Assembly (NCBI RefSeq): GCF_003014495.1
Contig: NZ_PYGC01000005.1
Span: forward strand, 248,001 to 312,000
Direction of reading: 5' to 3'
Length of the DNA stretch: 64,000 nucleotides
Source: Prolixibacter denitrificans
GTDB lineage: Bacteria > Bacteroidota > Bacteroidia > Bacteroidales > Prolixibacteraceae
Numbering within the stretch: position 1 is the first letter of the stretch; each line of letters starts with the position of its first letter. A program made the position numbers and the translations under genes. A model generated the notes under the pieces. The model saw only the letters and a program-made list of their open reading frames with translations. It had not been told where the DNA came from and did not search any database. Of the stretch, positions 53,600-62,164 are shown piece by piece.

Positions 53600-54000
53600 G
53601 CACCAACGACAAATTACAGGAGTGGTTCCATGAGATGCCGGAGGAGAAAGCCCCCGGAGATTTCAATCGGAAAGTCATGCAGGAGATTATGACGGAGTGG
53701 TCAAAAAATCCAACGGCTTACAAACCGATCATTAGCCGAAAAGCCTGGTGGATTGTTGGAATTTTCTTCTTCCTGCTGATCATTGTGCTTTACATGTTGA
53801 AAAATGCCATGGGCGTTGCTGATTCAACAGTTGATTCGCAAACGGTTGCCGGCATCAACCTGGAATATATCTGGACATTTATCGCGGACTTTTTTGAGAA
53901 ACTGAACCGAATATCGCCGGCTGTCGGTGTTGGAGCCCTCAGTATTATTGCCCTTTGGTTCTTCGACCAGCTTTATACCCGAATGGCACGACACAATTAA
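53596..54000 (+). CDS. Membrane protein coupled to an ECF sigma factor, probable anti-sigma factor
   Basis: A 134-residue protein with a cytosolic N-terminal half (W-F-H-E-M-P-E-E-K-A-P-G-D-F-N near 9-23) and two hydrophobic segments, about 52-72 and 108-125. The ATGA overlap with the sigma gene gives a fixed stoichiometry and supports a direct partner. The classical zinc anti-sigma motif is absent. A terminator follows. Confidence 0.75.
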   Translation: MSTNDKLQEWFHEMPEEKAPGDFNRKVMQEIMTEWSKNPTAYKPIISRKAWWIVGIFFFLLIIVLYMLKNAMGVADSTVDSQTVAGINLEYIWTFIADFFEKLNRISPAVGVGALSIIALWFFDQLYTRMARHN

Positions 54001-54025
54001 ACAAATACAATCCATCATAAATGAG

Positions 54026-54057
54026 AAATCCTTCGTTTTAAAATGAAGGATTTTTTT
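54026..54057 (+). terminator. Terminator after the second sigma unit
   Basis: AAATCCTTC and GAAGGATTT pair around a 10-base loop and end in a T-run. From 54058 to 54516 the DNA is AT-rich; I see no gene or clear promoter in it. Confidence 0.85.
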
Positions 54058-54516
54058 GTGTCCAATGAAATATAACTCTTCTAATCGATGTCCGATTAGT
54101 CAAAAACCACCAAAAACACCACTTTCACTTTTAATTCATAACCAAAAGCGTTTCTATTTCAATTTTCGTGAAGTCAATTATCCGTTTTAGCATAGTTGTA
54201 ATACATGTTCATATATTGATTTATTGGCCATTACATGAATTTAAGCTTACTTTTATGCTGTACAACATACAACTTTCATTTTGTTACTTAAATGAATAAA
54301 ACCGAATATAACCGAAATCAAAAATCCATTGAACACTTCCAAGAAATCGAAAACCTGAATCGCCTAATTTAAAAGATAAAGTAGACACATTTTTGCAACA
54401 CTCACCAATGGTATTTTCCCTTTCAAAAAGCGATTGCGGAATTCAAAAAAAGTAGTTGATTTGCATCATCAATTACAATTTAAAACCAGTTAAACACACA
54501 CTAAAAATTCTAAGTC

Positions 54517-54996
54517 ATGAAAAACTTAAAGCAATATTTCGCAATTACAATCATGGCATTGGTTATATCACTCTTCAGCAATAGTACATTTGCCATTGGT
54601 AATGAAAACAGCAATGATTTGAATGATTTCAAAATCACAGCTGTTGAAAATATGGGAACCAGCCATACCGATGTATGGAACCTGGAATATTCCAATTCAG
54701 CTAACAGTATTAAAATTGTAAAATCGGTTGAGAAAGGTGTAACTCAATACATCGTTCGTGGTAAATTCCTCGAGGTACGTTATGTATCTTCAAAGAAAGG
54801 TTTTGGAGCACGCCTGATTAAAAATTCTGAGGCTCATGTACCCAGCGCTATTCGCGACAACGTTATTAACCTGGCAGCCGTTAAACAGCAACGCATTATC
54901 AGTTCAGAACCTGTAGACGATCAAACAGCGCTCAGTCTCATTGCAGCATACCTGCCTGAGTTGGTAAACAACAATTACAAGCACATTTTACAGTAA
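54517..54996 (+). CDS. Small secreted protein of unknown function
   Basis: A 159-residue protein with a signal peptide at about 1-26 (ending S-T-F-A). The mature domain alternates strands and charged turns (N-S-I-K-I-V-K-S-V-E-K-G-V-T-Q-Y-I-V-R-G-K-F-L-E-V-R-Y split over a few strands). There are no cysteines after the signal peptide. It is preceded by an unusually long AT-rich gap of about 460 bases, which suggests a regulated leader, and followed by a perfect terminator. I do not recognise the family. Confidence 0.7.
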   Translation: MKNLKQYFAITIMALVISLFSNSTFAIGNENSNDLNDFKITAVENMGTSHTDVWNLEYSNSANSIKIVKSVEKGVTQYIVRGKFLEVRYVSSKKGFGARLIKNSEAHVPSAIRDNVINLAAVKQQRIISSEPVDDQTALSLIAAYLPELVNNNYKHILQ

Positions 54997-55021
54997 GTAT
55001 TCACACAGGATTAAACGATGT

Positions 55022-55053
55022 AAAGCCTTCCGGTAACCGGAAGGCTTTTTTTT
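55022..55053 (+). terminator. Terminator after the small secreted protein
   Basis: AAAGCCTTCCGG and CCGGAAGGCTTT form a perfect 12-bp stem with a 3-base loop (TAA) and a T-run. Confidence 0.95.
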
Positions 55054-55114
55054 ATGTTCGGACCGCATCCACAATTGTCAGAAAGGTTATAATTTTGTTG
55101 AAAATAAAACGTCT

Positions 55115-55651
55115 ATGCTCGACCTACTTTACCACCGTCGCAGTACGAGAAAATTTCTCGACAAACCGGTTGAAGTTGAAAAAGTTAAACAACTCATCAC
55201 CGCCGGTTTACTGGCACCGTCTTCGAAAAATAATCGTCCCTGGGAGTTTCTGCTTGTCGACGACGCCGACCAACTAAAAGCCATGGCCTATACGAAGCCT
55301 CATGGTTCATCTTTTCTGGCCAATGCTCCATTAGCTATCATCATTTTGGGTGCGCCCGGGAAGAGTGATGTTTGGGTTGAAGACTGCTCCATCGCGTCGA
55401 CACTCATTCAAGTGGAAGCTGAGTCTCTTGGCCTGGGTTCGTGCTGGGTGCAGGTTCGCAACCGCTCGCATGACGAGGAGATTAGTGCAGCCCAGTATTT
55501 GAGGCGCCATTTTGATATTCCGGCCGATATGGAAGTTCTCTCCATTATTGGAATTGGCTACAAAGGGCAGGAAAGAACGCCTCTCGATGATGACGACCTG
55601 ATTTGGTCAAAAGTCAGAAAGAACAGCTACGATTCGAAGATGAAATTCTGA
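55115..55651 (+). CDS. Nitroreductase family protein, second copy
   Basis: A 178-residue FMN-dependent oxidoreductase. It has R-R-S-T-R-K-F near 8-14, the FMN motif A-P-S-S-K-N-N-R-P-W near 35-44 and G-L-G-S-C-W-V-Q-V near 109-117. It is not close to the one at 20238 and has a distinct C-terminal end. Substrate unknown. Single-gene unit with its own terminator. Confidence 0.88.
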   Translation: MLDLLYHRRSTRKFLDKPVEVEKVKQLITAGLLAPSSKNNRPWEFLLVDDADQLKAMAYTKPHGSSFLANAPLAIIILGAPGKSDVWVEDCSIASTLIQVEAESLGLGSCWVQVRNRSHDEEISAAQYLRRHFDIPADMEVLSIIGIGYKGQERTPLDDDDLIWSKVRKNSYDSKMKF

Positions 55652-55673
55652 AAAACATTTCTTCTGCAAAGAA

Positions 55674-55707
55674 AAAGAGAAGCCAAAACTGACTTCTCTT
55701 TTTTTAT
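55674..55707. terminator. Bidirectional terminator between the nitroreductase and transglutaminase genes
   Basis: AGAGAAG (55676-55682) and CTTCTCT (55693-55699) pair around a 10-base loop, with an A-rich left side and a T-run after. Confidence 0.8.
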
Positions 55708-55730
55708 TTCTATCGCAGCATGTTTTTTTC

Positions 55731-56933
55731 TTACATATATAACCGCAGCATTTCCTGGTCACTTGTACCCGTTGTCAGGGTCTTTTTCTTCAACGTGCTG
55801 TCTTTCCCCATATACTCAAACTGGTAAGTTGTTTCTTTCTTCAAACGAAAAGGCAAAAGCCGATTCATATCATCAGTTGGCGACGGAGAGAATCCAAAGT
55901 CGACCTGCTCCCCATCGTGTGTAACAGTTATTTTTTCATGCACCCGGTTATTGCTGTCGTCTTCTGGCGCTTTCGGGTCCTTCAACAATACAACCCTTAC
56001 CCACAACTCATCTTTTTCCAACTGTTTATTGGCCATTTGTTTGCGGTACAAATCGATGTAACGTTGGGTTACATCAACGCCGTGTACATAGGTTGCCTGT
56101 TCATCCCACACCAACGGATACACCATCCCCGTAGGCTTGTAAGATGTAGCGTAAATGCGATGCTCCGGCTGTTCCGGATCCGCTTTCCCGGCATCGGCCA
56201 GAAACCAGCTTTTGTTTAGCGCATCCATGTAGTACTCGGTAAAGTACCATTTCCCGTCAATCCAAACTTCCACCCACGTATGATTTCCCCGCATATTGGT
56301 CCACATGGGCGTTCCGGCAATGCGGGCTGGAATTCCAACCGAACGAAAAGCGTCCACAAGCAAAATAGAAAGACCGGTGCAGGTTGCCATTCCTTGCTGA
56401 ATGGATTCATACGGTGCCTGGTCAACTTTTTTCCGTTTGGTGTTGTACTCCACCTTTAGCACATCTTTAACATGGAGATTAACGCTGTCGATCGCCGCGC
56501 GAATATTCGGAGCTTTTTTTACCAACGGTTCAAACCAGTTGTAAAAATCCTCCCGCCAACACTGGCGCTTTTCTGAGAGAACAGCGTAAGGCAGAACATC
56601 ATTATAAAAAATAGAATCGGGTAATGCAGCGCACCACTTGAATTTATCGCGGGCTTGAAAAGCTTTGTCCACGTTCTTCATCAAAAACTCGGCGGAAAGA
56701 CATTTCAAATCACGCTCAGGCATATAGCCAATCAGGAAAGCCATCGCCTGCTTCTCATCATGACTCGCATCTTTCAACGCGATTTTCAACTCTTTTTTGT
56801 TATCGTCCGCTTTTCGCAGCGCTTTCCGTACGAGTTGTCTTTCTTGTTTGCTCAGGTCACGATGCCATGAATCATGACAGGAAGTAGTAAAACCGGCAAG
56901 TAGTAAGATTATTAGTATTCGATACATCGACAT
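55731..56933 (-). CDS. Transglutaminase-like lipoprotein
   Basis: A 400-residue lipoprotein. The signal peptide ends in the lipobox G-F-T-T-S-C (Cys at residue 19), and the protein is probably outer-membrane anchored. The transglutaminase core (about 180-290) has Cys in A-T-C-T-G-L-S, His in G-N-H-T-W-V-E-V-W and an acidic residue in T-E-Y-Y-M-D-A, so the catalytic triad looks intact. The C-terminal domain (about 300-400) is beta-rich. It may act as a peptidase or cross-linking enzyme on envelope substrates. The 300 bases upstream have a short 6-bp inverted repeat (57105-57126) and no other gene. Confidence 0.88.
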   Translation of the reverse strand: MSMYRILIILLLAGFTTSCHDSWHRDLSKQERQLVRKALRKADDNKKELKIALKDASHDEKQAMAFLIGYMPERDLKCLSAEFLMKNVDKAFQARDKFKWCAALPDSIFYNDVLPYAVLSEKRQCWREDFYNWFEPLVKKAPNIRAAIDSVNLHVKDVLKVEYNTKRKKVDQAPYESIQQGMATCTGLSILLVDAFRSVGIPARIAGTPMWTNMRGNHTWVEVWIDGKWYFTEYYMDALNKSWFLADAGKADPEQPEHRIYATSYKPTGMVYPLVWDEQATYVHGVDVTQRYIDLYRKQMANKQLEKDELWVRVVLLKDPKAPEDDSNNRVHEKITVTHDGEQVDFGFSPSPTDDMNRLLPFRLKKETTYQFEYMGKDSTLKKKTLTTGTSDQEMLRLYM

Positions 56934-57212
56934 GTTTAACTAAATAATATTTCCACGAATTAAGATATTTTTGCCTGCCTCACAAAATATTTGGTAAAAC
57001 AATAATGATCTGGTTTTCAGAAGAGCTTAATTCATATTGAATCCAAATTCATACAATAATGTTACTCTTTACTTTATGTCTTTCACGCTCCCACAAGAAA
57101 TTAAGCTAACGCCGCCTCGAGTTAGCACCGCACTTCAACCGAAATCAAAAATATGGTTTCTCTGACAAAAAGTTAAGAATTGTTACAAATGGCGACAAAG
57201 ATGAATTGTTTA

Positions 57213-57244
57213 TTGAAGATTTATAAACATTTATCTTATTTTTG
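57213..57244 (+). promoter_or_regulatory. Predicted promoter of the second Lrp gene
   Basis: TTG (57213-57215) and TATTTTTG (57237-57244, full match to TAnnTTTG) are 21 bases apart. The box covers the TTG that opens the frame, which supports the ATG at 57266. Confidence 0.6.
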
Positions 57245-57265
57245 AGGAAGGAAAAATTAGCGACC

Positions 57266-57736
57266 ATGACACATAAACACCATCTCGACGAAATCGATCT
57301 GAAAATACTGGATATCATTAGCCAGAATGCCCGTATACCTTTTAAGGATGTTGCCGCTGAATGTGGAATATCCCGTGCCGCAGTGCACCAACGGGTCAAT
57401 CGAATGATCGAGATGCAGGTCATCACCGGGTCAGGCTACAATATCGACCCGAAGAAAGTAGATTACCACACCTGTACGTATATTGGAATTTTCCTGGACA
57501 AAGGAGAGTTATACCATAAAGTTGCCCGGGAATTGATGTCGATTCGCGAAATTGTTGAGTGTCATTATACCACGGGTCAATATGCGATTTTTGCGAAGGT
57601 TTATGCCCGAAACAACGAGCATTTGAAAGAAATTCTAAACGACAAGATCCAGCGGATTTCAGGGATTACCAGTACAGAAACCTTTATCTCGCTGGAAGAA
57701 ACGTTCAACCGACAGGTTCCCATTTACAAGGATTAG
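57266..57736 (+). CDS. Lrp/AsnC family transcription regulator, second copy
   Basis: A 156-residue paralogue of the regulator at 49068 with the same length, helix-turn-helix (A-R-I-P-F-K-D-V-A-A-E-C-G-I-S-R-A-A-V-H) and RAM domain. The C-terminal half shares T-T-G-Q-Y-A-I-F and T-E-T-F-I-S-L-E-E-x-F with it. It could form mixed oligomers with that protein. Its stop overlaps the convergent rlmB stop by four bases. Confidence 0.9.
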   Translation: MTHKHHLDEIDLKILDIISQNARIPFKDVAAECGISRAAVHQRVNRMIEMQVITGSGYNIDPKKVDYHTCTYIGIFLDKGELYHKVARELMSIREIVECHYTTGQYAIFAKVYARNNEHLKEILNDKIQRISGITSTETFISLEETFNRQVPIYKD

Positions 57737-58521
57737 GAACTTGCCTGCATACGCTGACGAACAGCTTCGAAAATTAACACCGATGCCGCTACCGAAACGT
57801 TCAGCGAAGCAATCTGCCCGAATTGCGGAATTTTAACCCACTCATCAGCGAACTTCAATAATTCAGGTTCAATGCCTTTATCTTCCGCTCCCATAACAAT
57901 AGCCGTCGGCTCCTGCATTGAAGTTTCGAAATAATTTTTGTCACCCTTTTCGGTCGCAGCCAGAATGTGTAAACCGCTTTCCTGAAGAAACACAATGGCT
58001 TCGCGAAGACTTTTCACCCGGCAAACCGGAATCATATTCAAAGCACCAGCGGATGTTTTCAGCGCATCTGCATTTACCTGCGCAGCACCTTTTTCGGGAA
58101 CAACGATGGCATGGGCTCCGGCCACCTCGGCCGATCGGGCAATGGCTCCAAAATTCCGAACATCCGAGATCTTGTCGAGTACCAATATCAGCGGAACTTC
58201 GCCTTTTTCGTAAATTCCGGGAATAATATTTTCAATTTTCTGGTAGGTAATCGGAGAAAGAAAGGCGAGTACTCCCTGATGGTTCTTCCGGGTAATCCGG
58301 TCGATACGTTCAATCGGAACATTCTGAACCGGAATGTCCATCTCCCGGACAAGAGAGAACAACTCACGTGATAACTCGTTGGAAAGCCCCTTTCTTACCA
58401 GAATTTTCTCTATTTCTTTGCCTGATTTAATCGCTTCGATAACAGCGCGTGTGCCAAACACGTAAGTGCTTTTATCGATTGGGGCACGATGATGTCTTAC
58501 CACGTTTTTTTTGCGTTCCAT
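57733..58521 (-). CDS. rlmB: 23S rRNA (guanosine-2'-O-)-methyltransferase, TrmH family
   Basis: A 262-residue SPOUT methyltransferase with an N-terminal substrate-binding domain (about 15-95, Y-V-F-G-T-R-A-V-I-E-A-I) and the knotted catalytic domain. The latter shows L-D-K-I-S-D-V-R-N-F-G-A-I-A-R, I-V-M-G-A-E-D-K-G-I and I-P-Q-F-G-Q-I-A-S-L-N-V-S-V-A-A. RlmB methylates G2251 in E. coli 23S rRNA. Its start lies inside the end of the ABC-F gene (25-base overlap), so the two are translationally coupled. Confidence 0.92.
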   Translation of the reverse strand: MERKKNVVRHHRAPIDKSTYVFGTRAVIEAIKSGKEIEKILVRKGLSNELSRELFSLVREMDIPVQNVPIERIDRITRKNHQGVLAFLSPITYQKIENIIPGIYEKGEVPLILVLDKISDVRNFGAIARSAEVAGAHAIVVPEKGAAQVNADALKTSAGALNMIPVCRVKSLREAIVFLQESGLHILAATEKGDKNYFETSMQEPTAIVMGAEDKGIEPELLKFADEWVKIPQFGQIASLNVSVAASVLIFEAVRQRMQASS

Positions 58522-60452
58522 TCTTCCAGTTCTTCTGTTGTTTTCTCCCAGTTCTCCATCTCTTTATCCAGATCTTCCTTTTTCCGGGAATAAGTTGAGA
58601 GCAATTGCTCCATATCTTCGTTATCAGGATTGGCTAACCGCCCGTCCATCTCCTCAATCTCAGTTTCCAGCGAGGTAATCTTCTCCTCTGCTTCACTCAA
58701 TTGTTTCTCCAGCCGCGAAATGGTCCGGTTAACATCCTTCCGCTCTTCGTAACTAAGCTCCGGGCCATCGTTTTTCTTCTCTTCTTTTTCGACGACCTGC
58801 TGAGTTGATTGATTATTATTTTTTCGCTCCAGTTCTTTCAGTGAGTCCATCTTCTTCCGACGGAGGAATTCATAAATACCGCCCAGATGCTGCTTCACTT
58901 TCTTATCACGAAACTCGTAAACCACATCCACCAGACCATCAAGAAATTCACGGTCATGCGAAACGAGTAACAAGGTTCCATCGTAATCCTGAAGCGCTTG
59001 TTTCAGAATATCTTTCGAGTGCATATCCAGATGGTTCGTCGGCTCATCGAGTACCAGGAAGTTCACCGGTTCCAACAACAAACGAATCATCGCTAAGCGA
59101 GAGCGTTCACCACCCGAGAGCACCTTTACTTTCTTATCGACATCTTCGCCGCTGAACATGAACGCACCAAGAATATCCCGAATTTTTGTCCGGACATCAC
59201 CTACAGCAATCCTGTCGATGATATCGAATGCCGTAGCATTTTCATCCAGCAACGAAGCCTGGTTCTGGGCAAAATACCCGATTTTCACGTTATGCCCTAA
59301 CTTAGCATGGCCGTTAAACTCCAATTCCTGCATGATGATCCGCGCCAGCGTTGTTTTCCCTTCGCCGTTTTTCCCGACAAAAGCCACACGATTTCCCCGT
59401 TCGATAGTCAAATCAATGTCTTTCAGCACCAGGTTATCATCGTAACTTTTGCTCATCTGCTTCGCCTCGAAAACTACGTTACCGGAACGCGGCGACGGCG
59501 GAAACTTGATATTCAGTGAACGAACATCCTCTTCATCGATTTCAATGCGATCGATCTTTTCCAGCTGCTTAATGCGCGATTGCACCTGAACCGCTTTGGT
59601 CGCCTTGTAGCGAAAACGTTCGATGAACTCTTCCGTGTCCTGAATCATTTTTTGCTGATTGCGATAAGCCGCCATCTGCTGCTCCCGGCGCTCTTTACGC
59701 AACTCAACATATTTCGAGTAACTGACTTTGTAGTCGTACACATTGCCCAGCGAAATTTCCACCGTTCGGTTCGTCACATTATCAAGAAATGCCCGGTCGT
59801 GTGAAACCAACACAACTGCACCGGCGTAATCTTTCAGGAAATTCTCCAGCCATTGAATCGATTCGATATCCAAGTGATTAGTCGGCTCATCGAGCAGAAA
59901 AACATTTGGCTTAGCCAGCAAAATCTTGGCCAGTTCGATACGCATTCGCCAACCTCCGGAAAACTCGGTCGTTTGCCGGTTAAAGTCGGAACGTTTAAAT
60001 CCGAGGCCAACCAGTGTTTGCTCAATATCGGCATGGAAATTACCGCCTCCCAGCAGTTGAAAACGGTCATTCGCTTCGGTAACTTCCTCAATGATTTTGT
60101 GGTAGCCCTCCGATTCGTAATCTTCGCGAGTAGCCAACTGGTGATTCAGATGCTCGATGCGTTTTTCCAGTCCTACGATTTCGTCGAAGGCCGTAACCGC
60201 TTCTTCCATCACCGTTTTTCCATCGGCTGTCACCATGTGCTGCGGCAAATAGCCAATACGAAAATCTCCCGGCTTTACGACCCTGCCGGAACTGGGTTGT
60301 AACTGTCCGGAGAAAATTTTCAGCAGTGTCGACTTACCGGCACCATTTCGTCCAACCAGACCAATCCGGTCCCGCGGATTCACGATAAAACTTATCTGCT
60401 TGAATAATTCAAATCCACCAAATTCGAGGTGTAAATCTTCGACTGAAATCAT
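58497..60452 (-). CDS. ABC-F family ATPase, ribosome-associated
   Basis: A 651-residue soluble protein with two ATP-binding domains and no membrane segment. Start 60452 (MISVEDLHLEFGG) begins at the first domain; the frame is open to 60530, but the -7 box at 60481-60488 excludes that stretch. Walker A sites G-R-N-G-A-G-K-S-T and G-K-N-G-E-G-K-T-T, two signatures E-F-S-G-G-W-R-M-R and L-S-G-G-E-R-S-R, and a C-terminal coiled coil identify the family. It probably modulates translation; it overlaps rlmB, another ribosome-related gene. Confidence 0.93.
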   Translation of the reverse strand: MISVEDLHLEFGGFELFKQISFIVNPRDRIGLVGRNGAGKSTLLKIFSGQLQPSSGRVVKPGDFRIGYLPQHMVTADGKTVMEEAVTAFDEIVGLEKRIEHLNHQLATREDYESEGYHKIIEEVTEANDRFQLLGGGNFHADIEQTLVGLGFKRSDFNRQTTEFSGGWRMRIELAKILLAKPNVFLLDEPTNHLDIESIQWLENFLKDYAGAVVLVSHDRAFLDNVTNRTVEISLGNVYDYKVSYSKYVELRKERREQQMAAYRNQQKMIQDTEEFIERFRYKATKAVQVQSRIKQLEKIDRIEIDEEDVRSLNIKFPPSPRSGNVVFEAKQMSKSYDDNLVLKDIDLTIERGNRVAFVGKNGEGKTTLARIIMQELEFNGHAKLGHNVKIGYFAQNQASLLDENATAFDIIDRIAVGDVRTKIRDILGAFMFSGEDVDKKVKVLSGGERSRLAMIRLLLEPVNFLVLDEPTNHLDMHSKDILKQALQDYDGTLLLVSHDREFLDGLVDVVYEFRDKKVKQHLGGIYEFLRRKKMDSLKELERKNNNQSTQQVVEKEEKKNDGPELSYEERKDVNRTISRLEKQLSEAEEKITSLETEIEEMDGRLANPDNEDMEQLLSTYSRKKEDLDKEMENWEKTTEELEEWNAKKTW

Positions 60453-60480
60453 AAAAACACTGCTTCTTCTAAAATTGGGA

Positions 60481-60488
60481 CAAAGATA
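60481..60488 (-). promoter_or_regulatory. Predicted -7 promoter element for the ABC-F gene
   Basis: The reverse strand reads TATCTTTG, a full match to TAnnTTTG, giving a leader of about 22 bases before the start at 60452. Confidence 0.5.
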
Positions 60489-60625
60489 ACAGAATTTACA
60501 GGGCTCCCATTGGTTGGTTCGGATTATCAACCACGGTTTTTGTTCTCTCCCTGCAAGAAATTACCCACTCAAAATCAAACCTTTTGGTCGATTACAATAA
60601 GCGCTCACAGTACCCGATGAATTTA

Positions 60626-60633
60626 TATCTTTG
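60626..60633 (+). promoter_or_regulatory. Predicted -7 promoter element for rlmD
   Basis: TATCTTTG matches TAnnTTTG. The predicted transcript start near 60640 lies after the ATG at 60617 and supports the TTG start at 60656. Confidence 0.45.
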
Positions 60634-60655
60634 GGAAAATTTAAAACCGAAGATT

Positions 60656-62074
60656 TTGGGCAGAAGAAGAAAGCCGTTACCGCTTTACGAAAAGGTAACC
60701 ATTGCGGATGTAGGAGCTGAAGGAAAAGCAATTGCGAAAGTGGATGATGTGGTTATTTTTACCACGCATGTAGTTCCCGGCGACGTGGTCGATTTGCAGG
60801 TATTCAAAAAGAAGCGCCGTTTCATGGAAGCGCGGGTGGTCAATATTCACGAATATTCCGACGAACGAACCGAAGCTTTTTGCCAGCATTTTGGCACCTG
60901 TGGCGGCTGTAAATGGCAATTCTTACCATACGACAAACAACTTTTCTATAAAGAAAAACAAGTCACCGATCAGCTGAGGCGTATCGGACATGTTGAATTA
61001 CCTGAAATTACACCCATCAAAGGCTCGGAAAAAACCACTTTCTACCGGAACAAGCTGGAATTTACCTTCTCGAACAAACGCTGGCTTACTCAGGAAGAAG
61101 TTGATACGGAAAAGACTTTTGAAAACATGAATGCGCTGGGATTCCATATTCCCGGAATGTTTGACAAGGTGCTGGACATTGAAAAATGCTGGCTACAGAC
61201 CGAGTCGTCCAATGCTATCCGGAATGAAATCAGAGCGTATGCCTTGCAGAACGACCTCTCCTTTTTCGATATCCGAAACCAGGAAGGCTTTTTGCGTAAC
61301 CTGATTATCCGTACAGCCAGTATCGGCGAGCTAATGGTCATTGTCTCCTTCTACCACGAAAGTGAAGAAAAACGAGTTGCTTTGCTGGAACATGTAAAAA
61401 CGAAGTTTCCGGAAATCACTTCGCTGATGTACGTAATTAATGAGAAGGCCAATGATACCATTACCGACCAGGAGATCATCTGCTATTCCGGACGCGACCA
61501 CATTTTTGAAGAGATGGAAGGTTTGCGGTTTAAAATCGGGCCGAAATCCTTCTACCAAACCAATTCGGAGCAGGCATATGAACTGTACAAAATTGCCCGC
61601 GACTATGCTTCCCTTTCGGGAGACGAAGTAGTTTACGACCTGTACACCGGAACGGGAACCATTGCCAACTTTGTAGCCGGAAAGGCGAAGAAAGTAGTTG
61701 GAATCGAATATGTACCGGAAGCCATCGAAGATGCAAAAGTGAATTCGGAACTGAACGACATTCAGAATACATCGTTTTTTGCGGGAGATATGAAAGCCAT
61801 TTTAACGCCGGATTTTGTCGAGCAAAATGGACAGCCGGACGTAATCATAACCGATCCGCCACGCGCCGGCATGCACGACGATGTGATAAAAGTGATTCTT
61901 CAGGCAGCGCCGAAAAAAATTGTGTACGTGAGTTGCAACCCCGCCACACAGGCACGCGACTTGAACCTGCTTGATGAGGGATATAAAGTGGTAAAAGTTC
62001 AGCCCGTCGATATGTTCCCGCATACACACCACGTGGAAAATGTGGTATTGCTTGAAAAACGGGAAAACGAATGA
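60656..62074 (+). CDS. rlmD: 23S rRNA (uracil-5-)-methyltransferase RlmD/TrmA family
   Basis: A 472-residue iron-sulfur methyltransferase. The start is set at a TTG (LGRRRKPLPLYEKV), which matches the beginning of Bacteroidota homologues; an ATG at 60617 is the alternative. A TRAM-like domain comes first. The 4Fe-4S ligands lie in F-C-Q-H-F-G-T-C-G-G-C-K-W-Q, with one more Cys in E-K-C-W-L-Q. The SAM motif is D-L-Y-T-G-T-G, and the catalytic Cys is in V-S-C-N-P-A-T-Q-A-R-D. It methylates U1939 or a related uridine. Confidence 0.92.
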   Translation: MGRRRKPLPLYEKVTIADVGAEGKAIAKVDDVVIFTTHVVPGDVVDLQVFKKKRRFMEARVVNIHEYSDERTEAFCQHFGTCGGCKWQFLPYDKQLFYKEKQVTDQLRRIGHVELPEITPIKGSEKTTFYRNKLEFTFSNKRWLTQEEVDTEKTFENMNALGFHIPGMFDKVLDIEKCWLQTESSNAIRNEIRAYALQNDLSFFDIRNQEGFLRNLIIRTASIGELMVIVSFYHESEEKRVALLEHVKTKFPEITSLMYVINEKANDTITDQEIICYSGRDHIFEEMEGLRFKIGPKSFYQTNSEQAYELYKIARDYASLSGDEVVYDLYTGTGTIANFVAGKAKKVVGIEYVPEAIEDAKVNSELNDIQNTSFFAGDMKAILTPDFVEQNGQPDVIITDPPRAGMHDDVIKVILQAAPKKIVYVSCNPATQARDLNLLDEGYKVVKVQPVDMFPHTHHVENVVLLEKRENE

Positions 62075-62102
62075 GATAATTTTCCGCTAAGCGGAACAAA
62101 AT

Positions 62103-62148
62103 AAAAAACGCCGGTTGGAAGCATCGAAGCTCCTGACCGGCGTTTTTC
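62103..62148. terminator. Bidirectional terminator between rlmD and guaB
   Basis: AAAAACGCCGGT and ACCGGCGTTTTT form a long perfect outer stem, with further pairing of GGA/TCC type inside. Usable in both directions. Confidence 0.92.
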
Positions 62149-62164
62149 GTATATCGTTAAATCA

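Noticed and set aside
57105-57126. A 6-bp inverted repeat GCTAAC-N10-GTTAGC
   Set aside because: Too short and too far from a start to support an operator or hairpin with confidence.
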